Shown here one piece after another: positions 8,410 through 15,614 of a stretch of DNA of 20,436 nucleotides. The notes beneath the pieces were generated by a model. That model was given only the letters and a program-made list of their open reading frames with translations. It ran no database searches and was not told where the DNA came from. Source of the DNA: a virus; the IMG/VR virus record IMGVR_UViG_3300009136_000046, positions 1-20,436 of that record. One strand, written 5' to 3'. Within the stretch, counting starts at the first letter, position 1. The number at the start of each line of letters is the position of its first letter. A program made the translations under genes and the position numbers.

Positions 8410-8852
8410 TTCTTATTACCACTCTGTTGGAAGCCAAAGCTGGCTCCTTGGAAAGCCAAGTTAGCTAAGGCTTGGTGTTCACCAGCATCACTCATAGCGT
8501 CTGCTGCAAACTGATTAAATTGTGAAACATTCAAACTGGTAGCTTGTGAACCCCTGATAGCTGCATTAGCTGTGGCTACACCTGTGGTTAATGCACTCTG
8601 TGCACCAATCTCACCTGAACTACCTTCTGTGCCTTGAGCTTGGGAAGCCTGTAACACTTGTGCCCTACGTATACGTTCCTTACGCACGTTGGCCCTACGC
8701 TTAGCAATATCATCTGCTTGCCCTTGGGCTGTAGATATTGCATTGGCCTTCTTCTGTGCTCTGTTAGCCTTACGTTGATCCTTAGCAGCCTCTTGCGACT
8801 CATAAGCTCCATACGCAAGTAGGCCAACTGCAACCGCTGTCATGACTGCCAT
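8385..8852 (-). CDS. Internal virion protein, T7 gp14-like (155 aa)
   Basis: A hydrophobic N-terminus (MAVMTAVAVGLLAYGAY) is followed by a basic helix with repeated Arg/Lys (KDQRKANRAQKKANA, then KRRANVRKERIRRAQVLQAS), a Gly/Ser turn at ~74-80 (GTEGSSG) and an Ala/Gln-rich C-terminal half ending in KKWQKKRLY. This layout is typical of gp14-like internal core proteins of T7-type phages, which are ejected and reach the outer membrane. It sits between the GNAT gene and the giant ejection gene and starts on a TAATG shared with the former. No signal-peptidase site is evident, so the N-terminal helix is probably used after ejection. Good confidence in class. Confidence 0.85.
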   Translation of the reverse strand: MAVMTAVAVGLLAYGAYESQEAAKDQRKANRAQKKANAISTAQGQADDIAKRRANVRKERIRRAQVLQASQAQGTEGSSGEIGAQSALTTGVATANAAIRGSQATSLNVSQFNQFAADAMSDAGEHQALANLAFQGASFGFQQSGNKKWQKKRLY

Positions 8853-9298
8853 TATCCTAACCTCTTCCTGTAAACAGTTTCAGTCTTAACATAACCCTTA
8901 GGTATCTTGTGTTCGTAGCCTTCCTTGAACATTATAAGGCTTTCATAAACACCACGCTTACTGAACTCTTCTTCTGCTTTATCTAGTAAGGACTTAAACA
9001 CGCCCTCACCCCTGTATTCTTTTTTAACGTACATGCCTATCTCTTGTGCTTTAACGCTGTCAGAGATTAGGTCTGGTACAATACTACTACACACATACCC
9101 AATAAGAACCTCCTCATCAAATGCTGCTACACAAGATATTAGAGAGGCACTTATCATGCCCCCCAACAAATCCATATTAACTTGGTATGGGAGGCCGGAG
9201 AATTCCTTCTCCACCTCCTCATAGTGTAGCTCACCTAATGAGAAACAATCCTTAATGTCTTCTGCGTCTGTCAATACTTCAACATTAAACATTACCAT
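8852..9298 (-). CDS. GNAT-fold N-acetyltransferase-like protein at the T7 gene-13 position (148 aa)
   Basis: The core GNAT strand and acetyl-CoA loop are visible: EIGMYVKKEYRGEGVFKSLL (residues 86-105), in which R96-G97-E98-G99 form the pyrophosphate loop, with F101 where many members have Gly/Ala. A preceding strand is EEVLIGYVCSS (62-72), and a C-terminal GYEHKIPKGYVKTETVYRK fits the final beta strands. The gene overlaps the nozzle gene by 14 nt and abuts the gp14-like gene. T7 gp13, at this same place, is also a short GNAT-like protein needed for core assembly. The product may be an assembly factor or virion protein, with or without enzyme activity. The substrate is unknown. Start is the first ATG of MVM, after a GGGAAT leader; the third codon is an alternative. 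Confidence 0.8.
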   Translation of the reverse strand: MVMFNVEVLTDAEDIKDCFSLGELHYEEVEKEFSGLPYQVNMDLLGGMISASLISCVAAFDEEVLIGYVCSSIVPDLISDSVKAQEIGMYVKKEYRGEGVFKSLLDKAEEEFSKRGVYESLIMFKEGYEHKIPKGYVKTETVYRKRLG

Positions 9299-11699
9299 TA
9301 ATTCCCAATACCATGGACATACCTATTAGTTGCATATCCTTCTTAGGTTCAGTTCTCATCCTAACTGATAGTGCCCTACCCTTACCCCTAATCTTATTCT
9401 TAGAGATAACAACAGAGTTACCATCATCATAGCCATCACCAGTACCCTCAGGCATGTACACCCTGCGCTCCCTGTAAGCTTGGAATTCCCTAGTCCACCT
9501 ATTGGAGAACTCTAGGTTAGTCCAGCCCCATTGAACTTGAGTCAAACACGAAGACTCATTCAGAGGGATAAGGTCACCATCAACCTCTTCAAAACCAGTC
9601 TCAGTCTTATTGAACAACATAGTTAAGTAGGGCATTGACTTGTAGCGTTGAGTGTCACCACCTGTTAGGTAGCCTGTGATAAGCTCTGATGCTGCATCCA
9701 CTGGTGTTGGCACCACCCACTCAAAAATAGTGGACGGAACAGGGAAGGTCTCCCAGTCTGTAAAGGTTGGGTCTGACAATAAACTAAACCCATATGTTGC
9801 AGTGTAGTCCTCATTAGGGTTGTCCTCCAAGGCCAACTGCCCAATGGTGTATATGAAGTCAGCAGTCTGATCTACTATAGCTGCGTCCTTAATAATCACA
9901 TTGTCGCCTGATACAGTTACATTGTCTGCACCAACAATCACACTATTTGATAACTCAAACTGAGCGCTAGTTGGTAGGGCTAGTACACCCAATACAGTGA
10001 CATCCCCACCTGTAATACCACCTTGGACTAAGTGCTTGTAGAAAGCTCCCACCCTAGTATTGATAGACAATATCTCTGTACCAGCTTGGGTAGGTATTGT
10101 CCACTGGACTAAACCTTTTACATTAGATGCAGCGCCTACTGACAAGGATAGGGAGTTGAAACCCAACCCTTCAAAATGCTTGTCCAACACTCCAGCACTA
10201 ACTAAGTTATGTTGTAGCTCACCGTATTGGTTACGACTAATAGAGTTTACTCCCTCTTCACTCAGGTACATAACACTGTCACCAATGTTAACAATTGAGT
10301 TAGAGAAGTTACTTATCCTATCAGTCACCTTAGTAACCTTGTACGAGGTTGCTGTAAAGCCTGTATTGTCTGTACCACTGATAGCCCACACACCTTTAGA
10401 TGTGAACACTAACAAGGATTGACCAAAGGCTTTAAGGCCAGTCACCTCATTAATACCTTCAATGTTTACAAAGCCACCGTCTGTATCAACTACACCAGCG
10501 CTATCTACACTGTTAGGGTCGTCTTCTTGATAACACTTGAAGAGGGACGCGTCATCAACATTCAGTTGGCTGAACAGTATCATACTCTCCAAGTTAGGAG
10601 AGCCGCTCCAAGGGTTAACCTCTTGACCATTAAATCCAGCAAACCACAACCTGCCTGCAAAGAACTCAGTGTGCTTAGCATCCTCTTCTGGCCCTGCGTC
10701 ATCCATAACATTATCTGAGGGGTATAGTCCATTCCCTATCCAAATGTTAGTCACTGGGTTATTATCATAAGTCCTCTCTAAAGACTCCACCCTAGTACTT
10801 CTACGATTTAACAACTCAATTATGTAAGACCCTTTTGGCCTTAACAAACTGAAGGGTGTAGAGTTCAGTAGGGTAGTGTAGTGAAACTTATCTGCTGATG
10901 GCTCAAATGTATCATCAGTCTTAGGGTATGTGTAGTCATTTAAACTATCCCCCGGTGCTGGCAGACTTGTAGCTATGTTAGGCCACAGTGGGTCGTACTT
11001 AGCTGCTAGAGTTGCTGGGATACCAGCCTTAGCCCAACCAGTGTTCCTAAGATTGTATATGTAACTAGGGGCATCAGGAAATGCTGTCAGGTTGAATATA
11101 GGGCGCACATAGGAGTTTGAGTCTTGTGTCAGGTCTAGCCCATTATATATGGCGCTTAATCCCCACAAGTCCCTCACTTTTAAGGGGTAGGTCTCCTCAG
11201 TGATTAATGTCCTATTCACCTCATCATATGACAGGGTGGCAAACTCCCCTTGTACGTCATTGGGTACTACTAACTTCTTACCAACCTGTATAGGGTTAGC
11301 CCTACCACCTAATGTAAAGTTAAGAGCTACTCGGATTAGCCCAGTGCTTGTAATAAGGAAGAAGGCTGCTGTCCTCGATGGGTCAGTAATCCTGCTACTA
11401 TTACCCCTCACTAGGACTAGTAGGTTAGACTCACCAGAGGCCCCTGCACCCTCCCAAATGGATGTATGTAAAACCTTAGCACCAAAGCTTAAGTATTCCT
11501 CTAAGGTGTTCTGTGGAGCAGATGCATCCCCACCATCCACCTTAGCCATACCTAGCCTACGCCTAACACTACCATCTTGTTCTATACTGAAGTTTGTTAT
11601 GTCAATTGCACTATCTGGTTGATAGTTTAAAGGGCCAGCATCAGTGTTCCAACCCTTTGCAAAAGAACTAATCTCTATTGGACTACTTGCTCTCGCCAT
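9285..11699 (-). CDS. Tail tubular protein B / tail nozzle (T7 gp12-like), 804 aa
   Basis: Length is close to T7 gp12 (794 aa), and the start is typical of this class: SPIEISSFAKGWNTDAGPLN followed by DITNFSIEQDGSVRRRLG, the segment in which each subunit meets the tail tube. The remainder is beta-rich with loops, including FAGRLWFAG and FTSKGVWAISGTD (seen in nozzle beta-propeller blades) and an IGDSVMYLSEEGV segment. The C-terminal 100 residues hold strands such as LTQVQWGWTNLEFSNRWTR and end LSVRMRTEPKKDMQLIGM. It assembles as a hexamer below the tail-tube protein to close the channel. It overlaps the 69-aa gene by 17 nt and the GNAT gene by 14 nt. Confident. Confidence 0.9.
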   Translation of the reverse strand: MARASSPIEISSFAKGWNTDAGPLNYQPDSAIDITNFSIEQDGSVRRRLGMAKVDGGDASAPQNTLEEYLSFGAKVLHTSIWEGAGASGESNLLVLVRGNSSRITDPSRTAAFFLITSTGLIRVALNFTLGGRANPIQVGKKLVVPNDVQGEFATLSYDEVNRTLITEETYPLKVRDLWGLSAIYNGLDLTQDSNSYVRPIFNLTAFPDAPSYIYNLRNTGWAKAGIPATLAAKYDPLWPNIATSLPAPGDSLNDYTYPKTDDTFEPSADKFHYTTLLNSTPFSLLRPKGSYIIELLNRRSTRVESLERTYDNNPVTNIWIGNGLYPSDNVMDDAGPEEDAKHTEFFAGRLWFAGFNGQEVNPWSGSPNLESMILFSQLNVDDASLFKCYQEDDPNSVDSAGVVDTDGGFVNIEGINEVTGLKAFGQSLLVFTSKGVWAISGTDNTGFTATSYKVTKVTDRISNFSNSIVNIGDSVMYLSEEGVNSISRNQYGELQHNLVSAGVLDKHFEGLGFNSLSLSVGAASNVKGLVQWTIPTQAGTEILSINTRVGAFYKHLVQGGITGGDVTVLGVLALPTSAQFELSNSVIVGADNVTVSGDNVIIKDAAIVDQTADFIYTIGQLALEDNPNEDYTATYGFSLLSDPTFTDWETFPVPSTIFEWVVPTPVDAASELITGYLTGGDTQRYKSMPYLTMLFNKTETGFEEVDGDLIPLNESSCLTQVQWGWTNLEFSNRWTREFQAYRERRVYMPEGTGDGYDDGNSVVISKNKIRGKGRALSVRMRTEPKKDMQLIGMSMVLGINGNV

Positions 11700-11892
11700 C
11701 CTTTACTGCTCCTTTCTTAGCAGGTTTAGAAGCCTGAATTGCCAAGAAGCGGTCAATGGCCAACTCTGCTTGTTTAGAGTTGGTGAATGAACCACGTAGC
11801 TCTAAATGTACGCTACCTTTACCTGTAGCCTTAACTTGTTTATAACCAAAACTGCCATCACCTACAATCTGATAGCCTTTATATTCTAACAT
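11683..11892 (-). CDS. Small conserved-looking hypothetical protein (69 aa)
   Basis: The gene fits exactly between tail tube A and nozzle B, with ATG at 11890-11892 directly next to the upstream stop. The protein begins MLEYKGYQIVGDGSFGYKQV, has an alpha/beta build with LELRGSFTNSKQAELAIDRF and ends in a Lys-rich tail (KPAKKGAVKDGESK). It is soluble, without signal or membrane segments. Its context suggests an assembly factor or minor tail part. I do not recognise a named family; the short beta-strand/helix pattern (YKGYQI...SKQAELAIDRFL) is reminiscent of small proteins that carry one helix packed on a sheet, but no function follows from this. Confidence 0.8.
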   Translation of the reverse strand: MLEYKGYQIVGDGSFGYKQVKATGKGSVHLELRGSFTNSKQAELAIDRFLAIQASKPAKKGAVKDGESK

Positions 11893-12681
11893 TTAATTTC
11901 CACTCCGGAAGGTTGGGTCACGGTGATAGGTTCTTCCACGTCTACCGTAATCTGGGTATTTAATTCCACCTTTAACTCTCCATGCTTTCTGAGAGAGGAA
12001 TCGGTGTTGTCGTTGTGCTTCTTGTTCAGACTTAATATCTTGTACCTGACGTAGCTTCATTGAAGCCCTACTCTTAGCTTCCTCCACTAAGGCCATGAAT
12101 GCCTCTGAGGGAAGGTCAGGGATGAAACTGTCACTCATACTCCACTGAGGCATAACAAAGGCTTGTGCCTGTACGTTAGAGCCTTGTAGCGTAGATTCCA
12201 CTGCTGAATCATAGCTATCAAATACAATAGTGTCATCATCAAAGGAAGTGTAGTAGGTTGGGCCTTTATCATTATAGATAAATAACTCAATACCCGATGT
12301 ATCAATAATAGTATCTACGTTAGCATTGTCACTACGCCTATTATTCAATACACGTAAGAAGTCATCAGGCTCTAACCATGTCATACGCACATAGTTCTTA
12401 TTATCCATGTCAAGACGCTTCTTGTCATAGTTAATAAAGGAGAGTTGTTTAACCTCCTCAGCCAGCTTCATGTGTGTAGGCAGAGCTGTAGTGGTAGACG
12501 CTATTAACTGTACTGCCCTGTTCAGGTGAGGCCAGTTACGATTACTCATCATAGCAAAATAGGTAGACTTAATAATCTGCGCTATCTGTAATGACTCCAC
12601 TGTATCATCAATACTATTAAACTCATCTGAGTCTAAGTCATTGGCAATGTCCTGTGCAATATCTAGTAAACTAAGCTTCAT
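11893..12681 (-). CDS. Tail tubular protein A (T7 gp11-like), 262 aa
   Basis: The N-terminus is typical for the class: LSLLDIAQDIANDLDSDEFN, then VESLQIAQIIKSTYFAMMSN and NWPHLNRAVQLIA, a helical domain that docks on the portal. Next comes a beta domain with LPTHMKLAEEVKQLSFINYD and a central region with RMTWLEPDDFLRVLNNR. The C-terminal helix is basic (KSRASMKLRQVQDIKSEQEA) and ends RRGRTYHRDPTFRSGN. It forms the dodecameric ring between portal and nozzle. At 262 aa it is longer than T7 gp11 (196 aa). The start overlaps the stop of the 209-aa gene as ATGA, a sign of translational coupling. Confidence 0.9.
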   Translation of the reverse strand: MKLSLLDIAQDIANDLDSDEFNSIDDTVESLQIAQIIKSTYFAMMSNRNWPHLNRAVQLIASTTTALPTHMKLAEEVKQLSFINYDKKRLDMDNKNYVRMTWLEPDDFLRVLNNRRSDNANVDTIIDTSGIELFIYNDKGPTYYTSFDDDTIVFDSYDSAVESTLQGSNVQAQAFVMPQWSMSDSFIPDLPSEAFMALVEEAKSRASMKLRQVQDIKSEQEAQRQHRFLSQKAWRVKGGIKYPDYGRRGRTYHRDPTFRSGN

Positions 12682-13307
12682 GCGCCTACAATCCTATCAA
12701 TGGTTATAGATGCGGAAGGTGCGAAGTTCCAACCAGCTACAGTTGGAGTTGCTGAGAATAGTCCTCCAGCATTAGTGCCAGAGCTGTCCCTAACCAACTC
12801 ATACTCAAGCTCAGCTCCTGCTGGCAATACAACCCAAGACTCGATGGAGCTTGAAATTAGTATACCTGCTGTATCAACCGCTGCGCCTACAGAGTTGCCA
12901 ATTTGTGCACCATTGACAATCGCCCTAGCGAACAAGTCTGCTTGAGAAGTACTGCCAGTACGTCCATACTGGAATATTGCCCTGACACGGTATGCACCTG
13001 CTTCATTAAACGTAAGCTTACCAGCCACATCTAACTGAACTGGTGATGACACTGTACCTTGTGCTGCACCAAACTCAACCTTAATTGGTGAGTCTTGTGA
13101 AGCTGGTTGTTGTGAAGAGGCTGTACTAAATCCCGTTAGTTGGGTATCAAATGTGAGATTACCCACATCTACCAACCCATTAGGGTCTTTAAACTCTGTT
13201 GTACCATCTCCATTGGAGGTTAAGACATGATTAATTATAGCAGACCCAGCGCCCTTAGGCTCATGTCTTTGCGCGTCTACTATATCTTTGTGCTCTATAT
13301 CAGCCAT
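12678..13307 (-). CDS. Head-fibre/decoration-like protein with C1q/TNF-type jelly roll (209 aa)
   Basis: The first ~40 residues carry an AQRHEPKGAGSAIINHVL motif followed by TSNGDGTTEF, a capsid-anchoring segment seen in phage head-fibre and appendage proteins ('HEPKGA...V...ADGxGS'). Residues ~55-209 show the strand order of a C1q/TNF-like trimer domain: AGKLTFNEAGAYRVRAIFQY, DLFARAIVNGAQIGNS, ESWVVLPAGAELEYELV and ASITIDRIVGA. It is the first gene after the capsid terminator and so may be made in smaller amounts than capsid. Its ribosome binding site GGAG at 13315-13318 lies in a short palindrome. It may bind host surface or capsid; the receptor is unknown. It could alternatively be a tail-linked fibre. 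Confidence 0.8.
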   Translation of the reverse strand: MADIEHKDIVDAQRHEPKGAGSAIINHVLTSNGDGTTEFKDPNGLVDVGNLTFDTQLTGFSTASSQQPASQDSPIKVEFGAAQGTVSSPVQLDVAGKLTFNEAGAYRVRAIFQYGRTGSTSQADLFARAIVNGAQIGNSVGAAVDTAGILISSSIESWVVLPAGAELEYELVRDSSGTNAGGLFSATPTVAGWNFAPSASITIDRIVGA

Positions 13308-13309
13308 CT

Positions 13310-13325
13310 ATTATCTCCAGATAAT
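13310..13325 (-). promoter_or_regulatory. Palindrome that contains the ribosome binding site of the 209-aa gene
   Basis: On the coding strand the sequence ATTATCTGGAGATAAT is a perfect inverted repeat; a stem of six A/T-rich pairs with a TGGA loop can form. The GGAG Shine-Dalgarno lies across the loop and the start of the stem, seven bases before the ATG. The same ten bases GGAGATAATA precede the ATG of the 120-aa capsid accessory gene, there without the palindromic arm. The stem is weak, so control of translation is only a possibility. Confidence 0.35.
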
Positions 13326-13357
13326 AAAAAAGGGCGGGCCATTTCTGACCTGCCCTT
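13324..13357 (-). terminator. Strong intrinsic terminator after the capsid cluster
   Basis: On the coding strand AAGGGCAGGTCA, GAAA loop and TGGCCCGCCCTT form a 12-position stem with one A-C mismatch and one G-T pair, capped by a GNRA-type GAAA tetraloop and followed at once by a run of six T (TTTTTTATT). It begins seven bases after the stop of the 120-aa gene and ends before the start of the 209-aa gene. The + strand lacks a T run on the other side, so it acts in one direction. T7 has its late terminator (T-phi) at the matching place after gene 10. Confidence 0.87.
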
Positions 13358-13364
13358 AGTTAGA

Positions 13365-13727
13365 TTAAGCTACAACGTTACCTGCTGGGGCAACCTTATA
13401 CTTAACTACGATGTTACCTGCTGTACCACCTGTCTGGGTAAGTACACCAGTGTTAGCTGGCGTAATACCTACAGGAGCTGCTTCAGTGGCTGCGATTACA
13501 TCTACACCACCAACAGTCAAAGCTGTCACATCACCTGTAACAAATGTCTCATCAACACCAATTACTTCCACATTACGTGGGAACAAGACATCTAGGTTCT
13601 CACCATCTAAGTTATAAACGAATTCACCTTCATAACCTTCAGTCTTGTAACTACCCTGAGTACCACCAGAGTCACGAGGGCCGTAATGGTTATTTACATT
13701 AAGACCTGCACTATCTTCAAAGCTCAT
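13365..13727 (-). CDS. Capsid accessory protein, probable decoration protein (120 aa)
   Basis: The gene is 13 bases downstream of the major capsid gene, has a strong AGGAGAT leader before the ATG at 13725-13727 and is the last gene before the terminator. The N-terminus SFEDSAGLNVNNHYGPRDSG is extended and polar, then comes a beta-rich body: GEFVYNLDGENLDVLFPRNV, ETFVTGDVTALTVGG and a C-terminal GNIVVKYKVAPAGNVVA. There is no cysteine, membrane segment or signal. High expression together with the capsid protein and small beta fold favour a decoration or cement protein on the shell. Family not recognised with certainty; role inferred from position and composition. Confidence 0.78.
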   Translation of the reverse strand: MSFEDSAGLNVNNHYGPRDSGGTQGSYKTEGYEGEFVYNLDGENLDVLFPRNVEVIGVDETFVTGDVTALTVGGVDVIAATEAAPVGITPANTGVLTQTGGTAGNIVVKYKVAPAGNVVA

Positions 13728-13740
13728 ATATTATCTCCTA

Positions 13741-14697
13741 TTAAGCAATTGCTGTTGCGTTAGTTGGAAGACAAGCCATTGTATCAAGACGTTGGATACC
13801 TAAACCATAACGGGCACGTACTACGAACTCATCACGAGCACGGTCTTTATTACGTTCACCTTCTGCCTTCGGCATACGACGCCATGCACCCATAACAGGT
13901 TTACATTGGTCATCTAGAATACACATTGCCAAGTTACCAACACCACCTGTAATAGCAGTAGTGCCATCAGTGTAGTCTGCAATATGTAGACGGTTAGAAG
14001 TGATGATGTCGAAGCCATATAAGTTCATAATGAACTGTTGGCCACGAGCCATACCTTCTTCAAGAATACGTTGACCGAAAGGTGTAACGTCGTGAGTGAT
14101 CTGAACTAAGCTGTTAAGAGTAGCTTCAACCACTGGGTCACAAACAAACACACGGCCTGTATCAGGTACGTTAGCCTTGTTGAAAGACAGACGGGCTTGA
14201 ATCAACTGAGACAACTCAAACACATTGTTAGTTGCAGTTGAAGGGATCAAGTGAGGCTGACTATTGATGTTGTTAGGTGAACTAGCACCTGCACCACCAG
14301 CAGCGTAGTATTCCGCACCAGTCTTTAAGAAGTCAGACTCAAAGGTCTCTTGAATAGCACGAGTGGACTCAGCAGAGCGTTCAGCCATTAAGCGATCAAT
14401 GTCAGTACCATCTTCACGAAGGTCGTCAGTAACGTACCAAGCATCACCTTTATATTCAGTGATTTGGAATGTGATCTCACCAGTCTCAATTGGGTTGTAA
14501 ACTAGTGGAGTATCTTCAGCGGCTTCTTGTAAAGTTACAGAACCAACTGTTTTAATGTGTAAGGTATCACCTGAACCGAAGTCTTTAACATCTCGGTAGA
14601 AGGTACCCGGTAGTAAACCATCATGTAGGTTTAAAAGGATGAAGCTAGAATATTGTTCCGCTTCAACGAAAGCGCGTGTATTACTTGTAAGTTGCAT
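13741..14697 (-). CDS. Major capsid protein (318 aa)
   Basis: This is an HK97-fold type coat protein by synteny and sequence pattern. The N-arm (MQLTSNTRAFVEAEQYSSFI) leads into the E-loop/P-domain region with FYRDVKDFGSGDTLHIKTVG and QEAAEDTPLVYNPIETGEIT, then the spine helix with ETFESDFLKTGAEYYAAGG, and an A-domain with VFVCDPVVEATLNSLVQITH and FIMNLYGFDIITSNRLHI. The C-terminal part is RARYGLGIQRLDTMACLPTN. Leader AGGAAATATAA precedes the ATG. It lies between scaffold and accessory protein. All 20 isoleucines use ATT or ATC and none ATA, as expected for a highly expressed gene. Confident. Confidence 0.94.
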   Translation of the reverse strand: MQLTSNTRAFVEAEQYSSFILLNLHDGLLPGTFYRDVKDFGSGDTLHIKTVGSVTLQEAAEDTPLVYNPIETGEITFQITEYKGDAWYVTDDLREDGTDIDRLMAERSAESTRAIQETFESDFLKTGAEYYAAGGAGASSPNNINSQPHLIPSTATNNVFELSQLIQARLSFNKANVPDTGRVFVCDPVVEATLNSLVQITHDVTPFGQRILEEGMARGQQFIMNLYGFDIITSNRLHIADYTDGTTAITGGVGNLAMCILDDQCKPVMGAWRRMPKAEGERNKDRARDEFVVRARYGLGIQRLDTMACLPTNATAIA

Positions 14698-14706
14698 TTA
14701 TATTTC

Positions 14707-15465
14707 CTATTGCACTACGCCAAACTTAGCGTAAACATCTGCCTTAACCTTCTGCATAAACTCTCTCTGCTGTGCAGATGAAGCACCTGACAAGAGAGAC
14801 TTCTCTGGGCGAGCTAGAGGCTCACGATCCATAGGAGCAGTTGGTGGGATGTTAATACTACCAGTGGTAGCAGATACGCCAGAAGTGGCTTGAGTATTGA
14901 ATAACGCTAGAACCATCTTAGGGTTCTTAGCTGCCATTTGTTCTAAATCCTGAGGAGTTGTACCTAAAGCTAATGCTTTCTCACGTACTACGTCTCCGGC
15001 TTTGTCCCCAAACTTGCTCACCAATTCAGCATTCACTTGTTGCTTATTAGTCACTTGGTTAGCTTGTACTTGGGTTTGTGCTAGCTGTTGCTGCACTAGG
15101 GTGGCTACCTGTTCTTCACTCAAGCCTTGACTTACTTGCGGGGTTTCCGCAACAGCAGGTGCTTGGGGTGTGGAGGTGAGCCGAGATACGACATCTTCGA
15201 CTGATTGTCTTTGTTCTAGCTCTGCTTTTAGTTTAGCAATTTCCGCCTCTTGTGAGTTAACCTGAGTCTTTAAATGCGGAATGTAATCTTGTGCATGAGC
15301 TAAGCCGTCTAATGCTTTCTCGATAGTGTCGTACTTCTGCTTGCCTTCTTCCGTCTTAATACCCGATAGCTGGTCTGCAAATGGGTTCGTTGAATCTGGC
15401 TGTGGGGCGGCTGGTTGGCCACCCTCATTATTCTGTTCGTTAAATACATTTGTCTGGTCAGACAT
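14707..15465 (-). CDS. Capsid scaffolding protein (252 aa)
   Basis: The protein is Gln/Ala/Glu-rich and has no cysteine. A polar, disordered N-terminus (residues 1-40) precedes a coiled coil at ~64-96 (LKTQVNSQEAEIAKLKAELE), a Pro/Ala/Gln linker at ~98-145 with QQQLAQTQVQANQVTN and a helical C-terminus (REFMQKVKADVYAKFGVV) that would bind the coat protein. That is the build of podophage scaffolds, which organise the procapsid and leave before packaging ends. It lies directly before the coat gene and is the first gene after the promoter-like gap, with AAAGGAACAGTAC ahead of the ATG. Confidence 0.92.
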   Translation of the reverse strand: MSDQTNVFNEQNNEGGQPAAPQPDSTNPFADQLSGIKTEEGKQKYDTIEKALDGLAHAQDYIPHLKTQVNSQEAEIAKLKAELEQRQSVEDVVSRLTSTPQAPAVAETPQVSQGLSEEQVATLVQQQLAQTQVQANQVTNKQQVNAELVSKFGDKAGDVVREKALALGTTPQDLEQMAAKNPKMVLALFNTQATSGVSATTGSINIPPTAPMDREPLARPEKSLLSGASSAQQREFMQKVKADVYAKFGVVQ

Positions 15466-15614
15466 GTACTGTTCCTTTATTCTGTTATAGATACTATTAG
15501 TATACTTACTCCATTCGATAACCTTACCGACTTCGTCTTACTAATAACTATCGTTATGTTTATTATCTCTTTACGTAAGTAATATATACATTAAACGCAT
15601 ATATGTCATTAAAG
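15466..15614 (-). promoter_or_regulatory. AT-rich intergenic leader ahead of the capsid cluster
   Basis: This 149-bp gap is by far the longest non-coding stretch inside the gene series. It has a sigma70-like site (15581-15609) and two perfect small dyads downstream in the leader: ATAAC-TATC-GTTAT at 15544-15557 and ATACT-ATT-AGTAT at 15491-15503 (plus-strand reading). It ends in a strong Shine-Dalgarno, AAAGGAA, for the scaffold gene. No ORF longer than about a dozen codons is found in it. The AATAAAGGAA ten-mer here recurs upstream of the TerS gene at 19751-19760. Confidence 0.5.
15581..15609 (-). promoter_or_regulatory. Candidate sigma70-type promoter for the scaffold-capsid cluster
   Basis: On the minus strand ATGACA (plus 15604-15609) and TATATT (plus 15581-15586) are separated by 17 bases. 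Each hexamer matches the sigma70 consensus at five of six positions. The expected transcript start near 15573 would leave a leader of ~110 nt to the scaffold ATG. The region is AT-rich, so a chance match is possible; position before the most highly expressed genes and the terminator after them support it. Confidence 0.45.

Noticed and set aside
8588-8833. Second minus-strand frame within the gp14-like gene
   Set aside because: Out-of-frame shadow rich in Arg and Leu; the gp14-like frame has the right pattern and the coupled start.
10060-10718. Two plus-strand frames of 120 and 99 codons
   Set aside because: Both are antisense shadows of the nozzle gene, with no start signals.
11200-11622. 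140-codon plus-strand open frame
   Set aside because: It lies wholly antisense to the tail nozzle gene, whose protein pattern and length match its family; the plus-strand product has no recognisable features and no fitting leader.
13227-13595. 122-codon plus-strand frame across the terminator
   Set aside because: It is antisense to two well-supported genes and runs through the terminator hairpin; its product is Cys/Thr-rich and without domain character.
15544-15557. Dyad considered as a terminator
   Set aside because: Only five A/T-rich pairs and no T run follow it on either strand, so it is not a credible intrinsic terminator.
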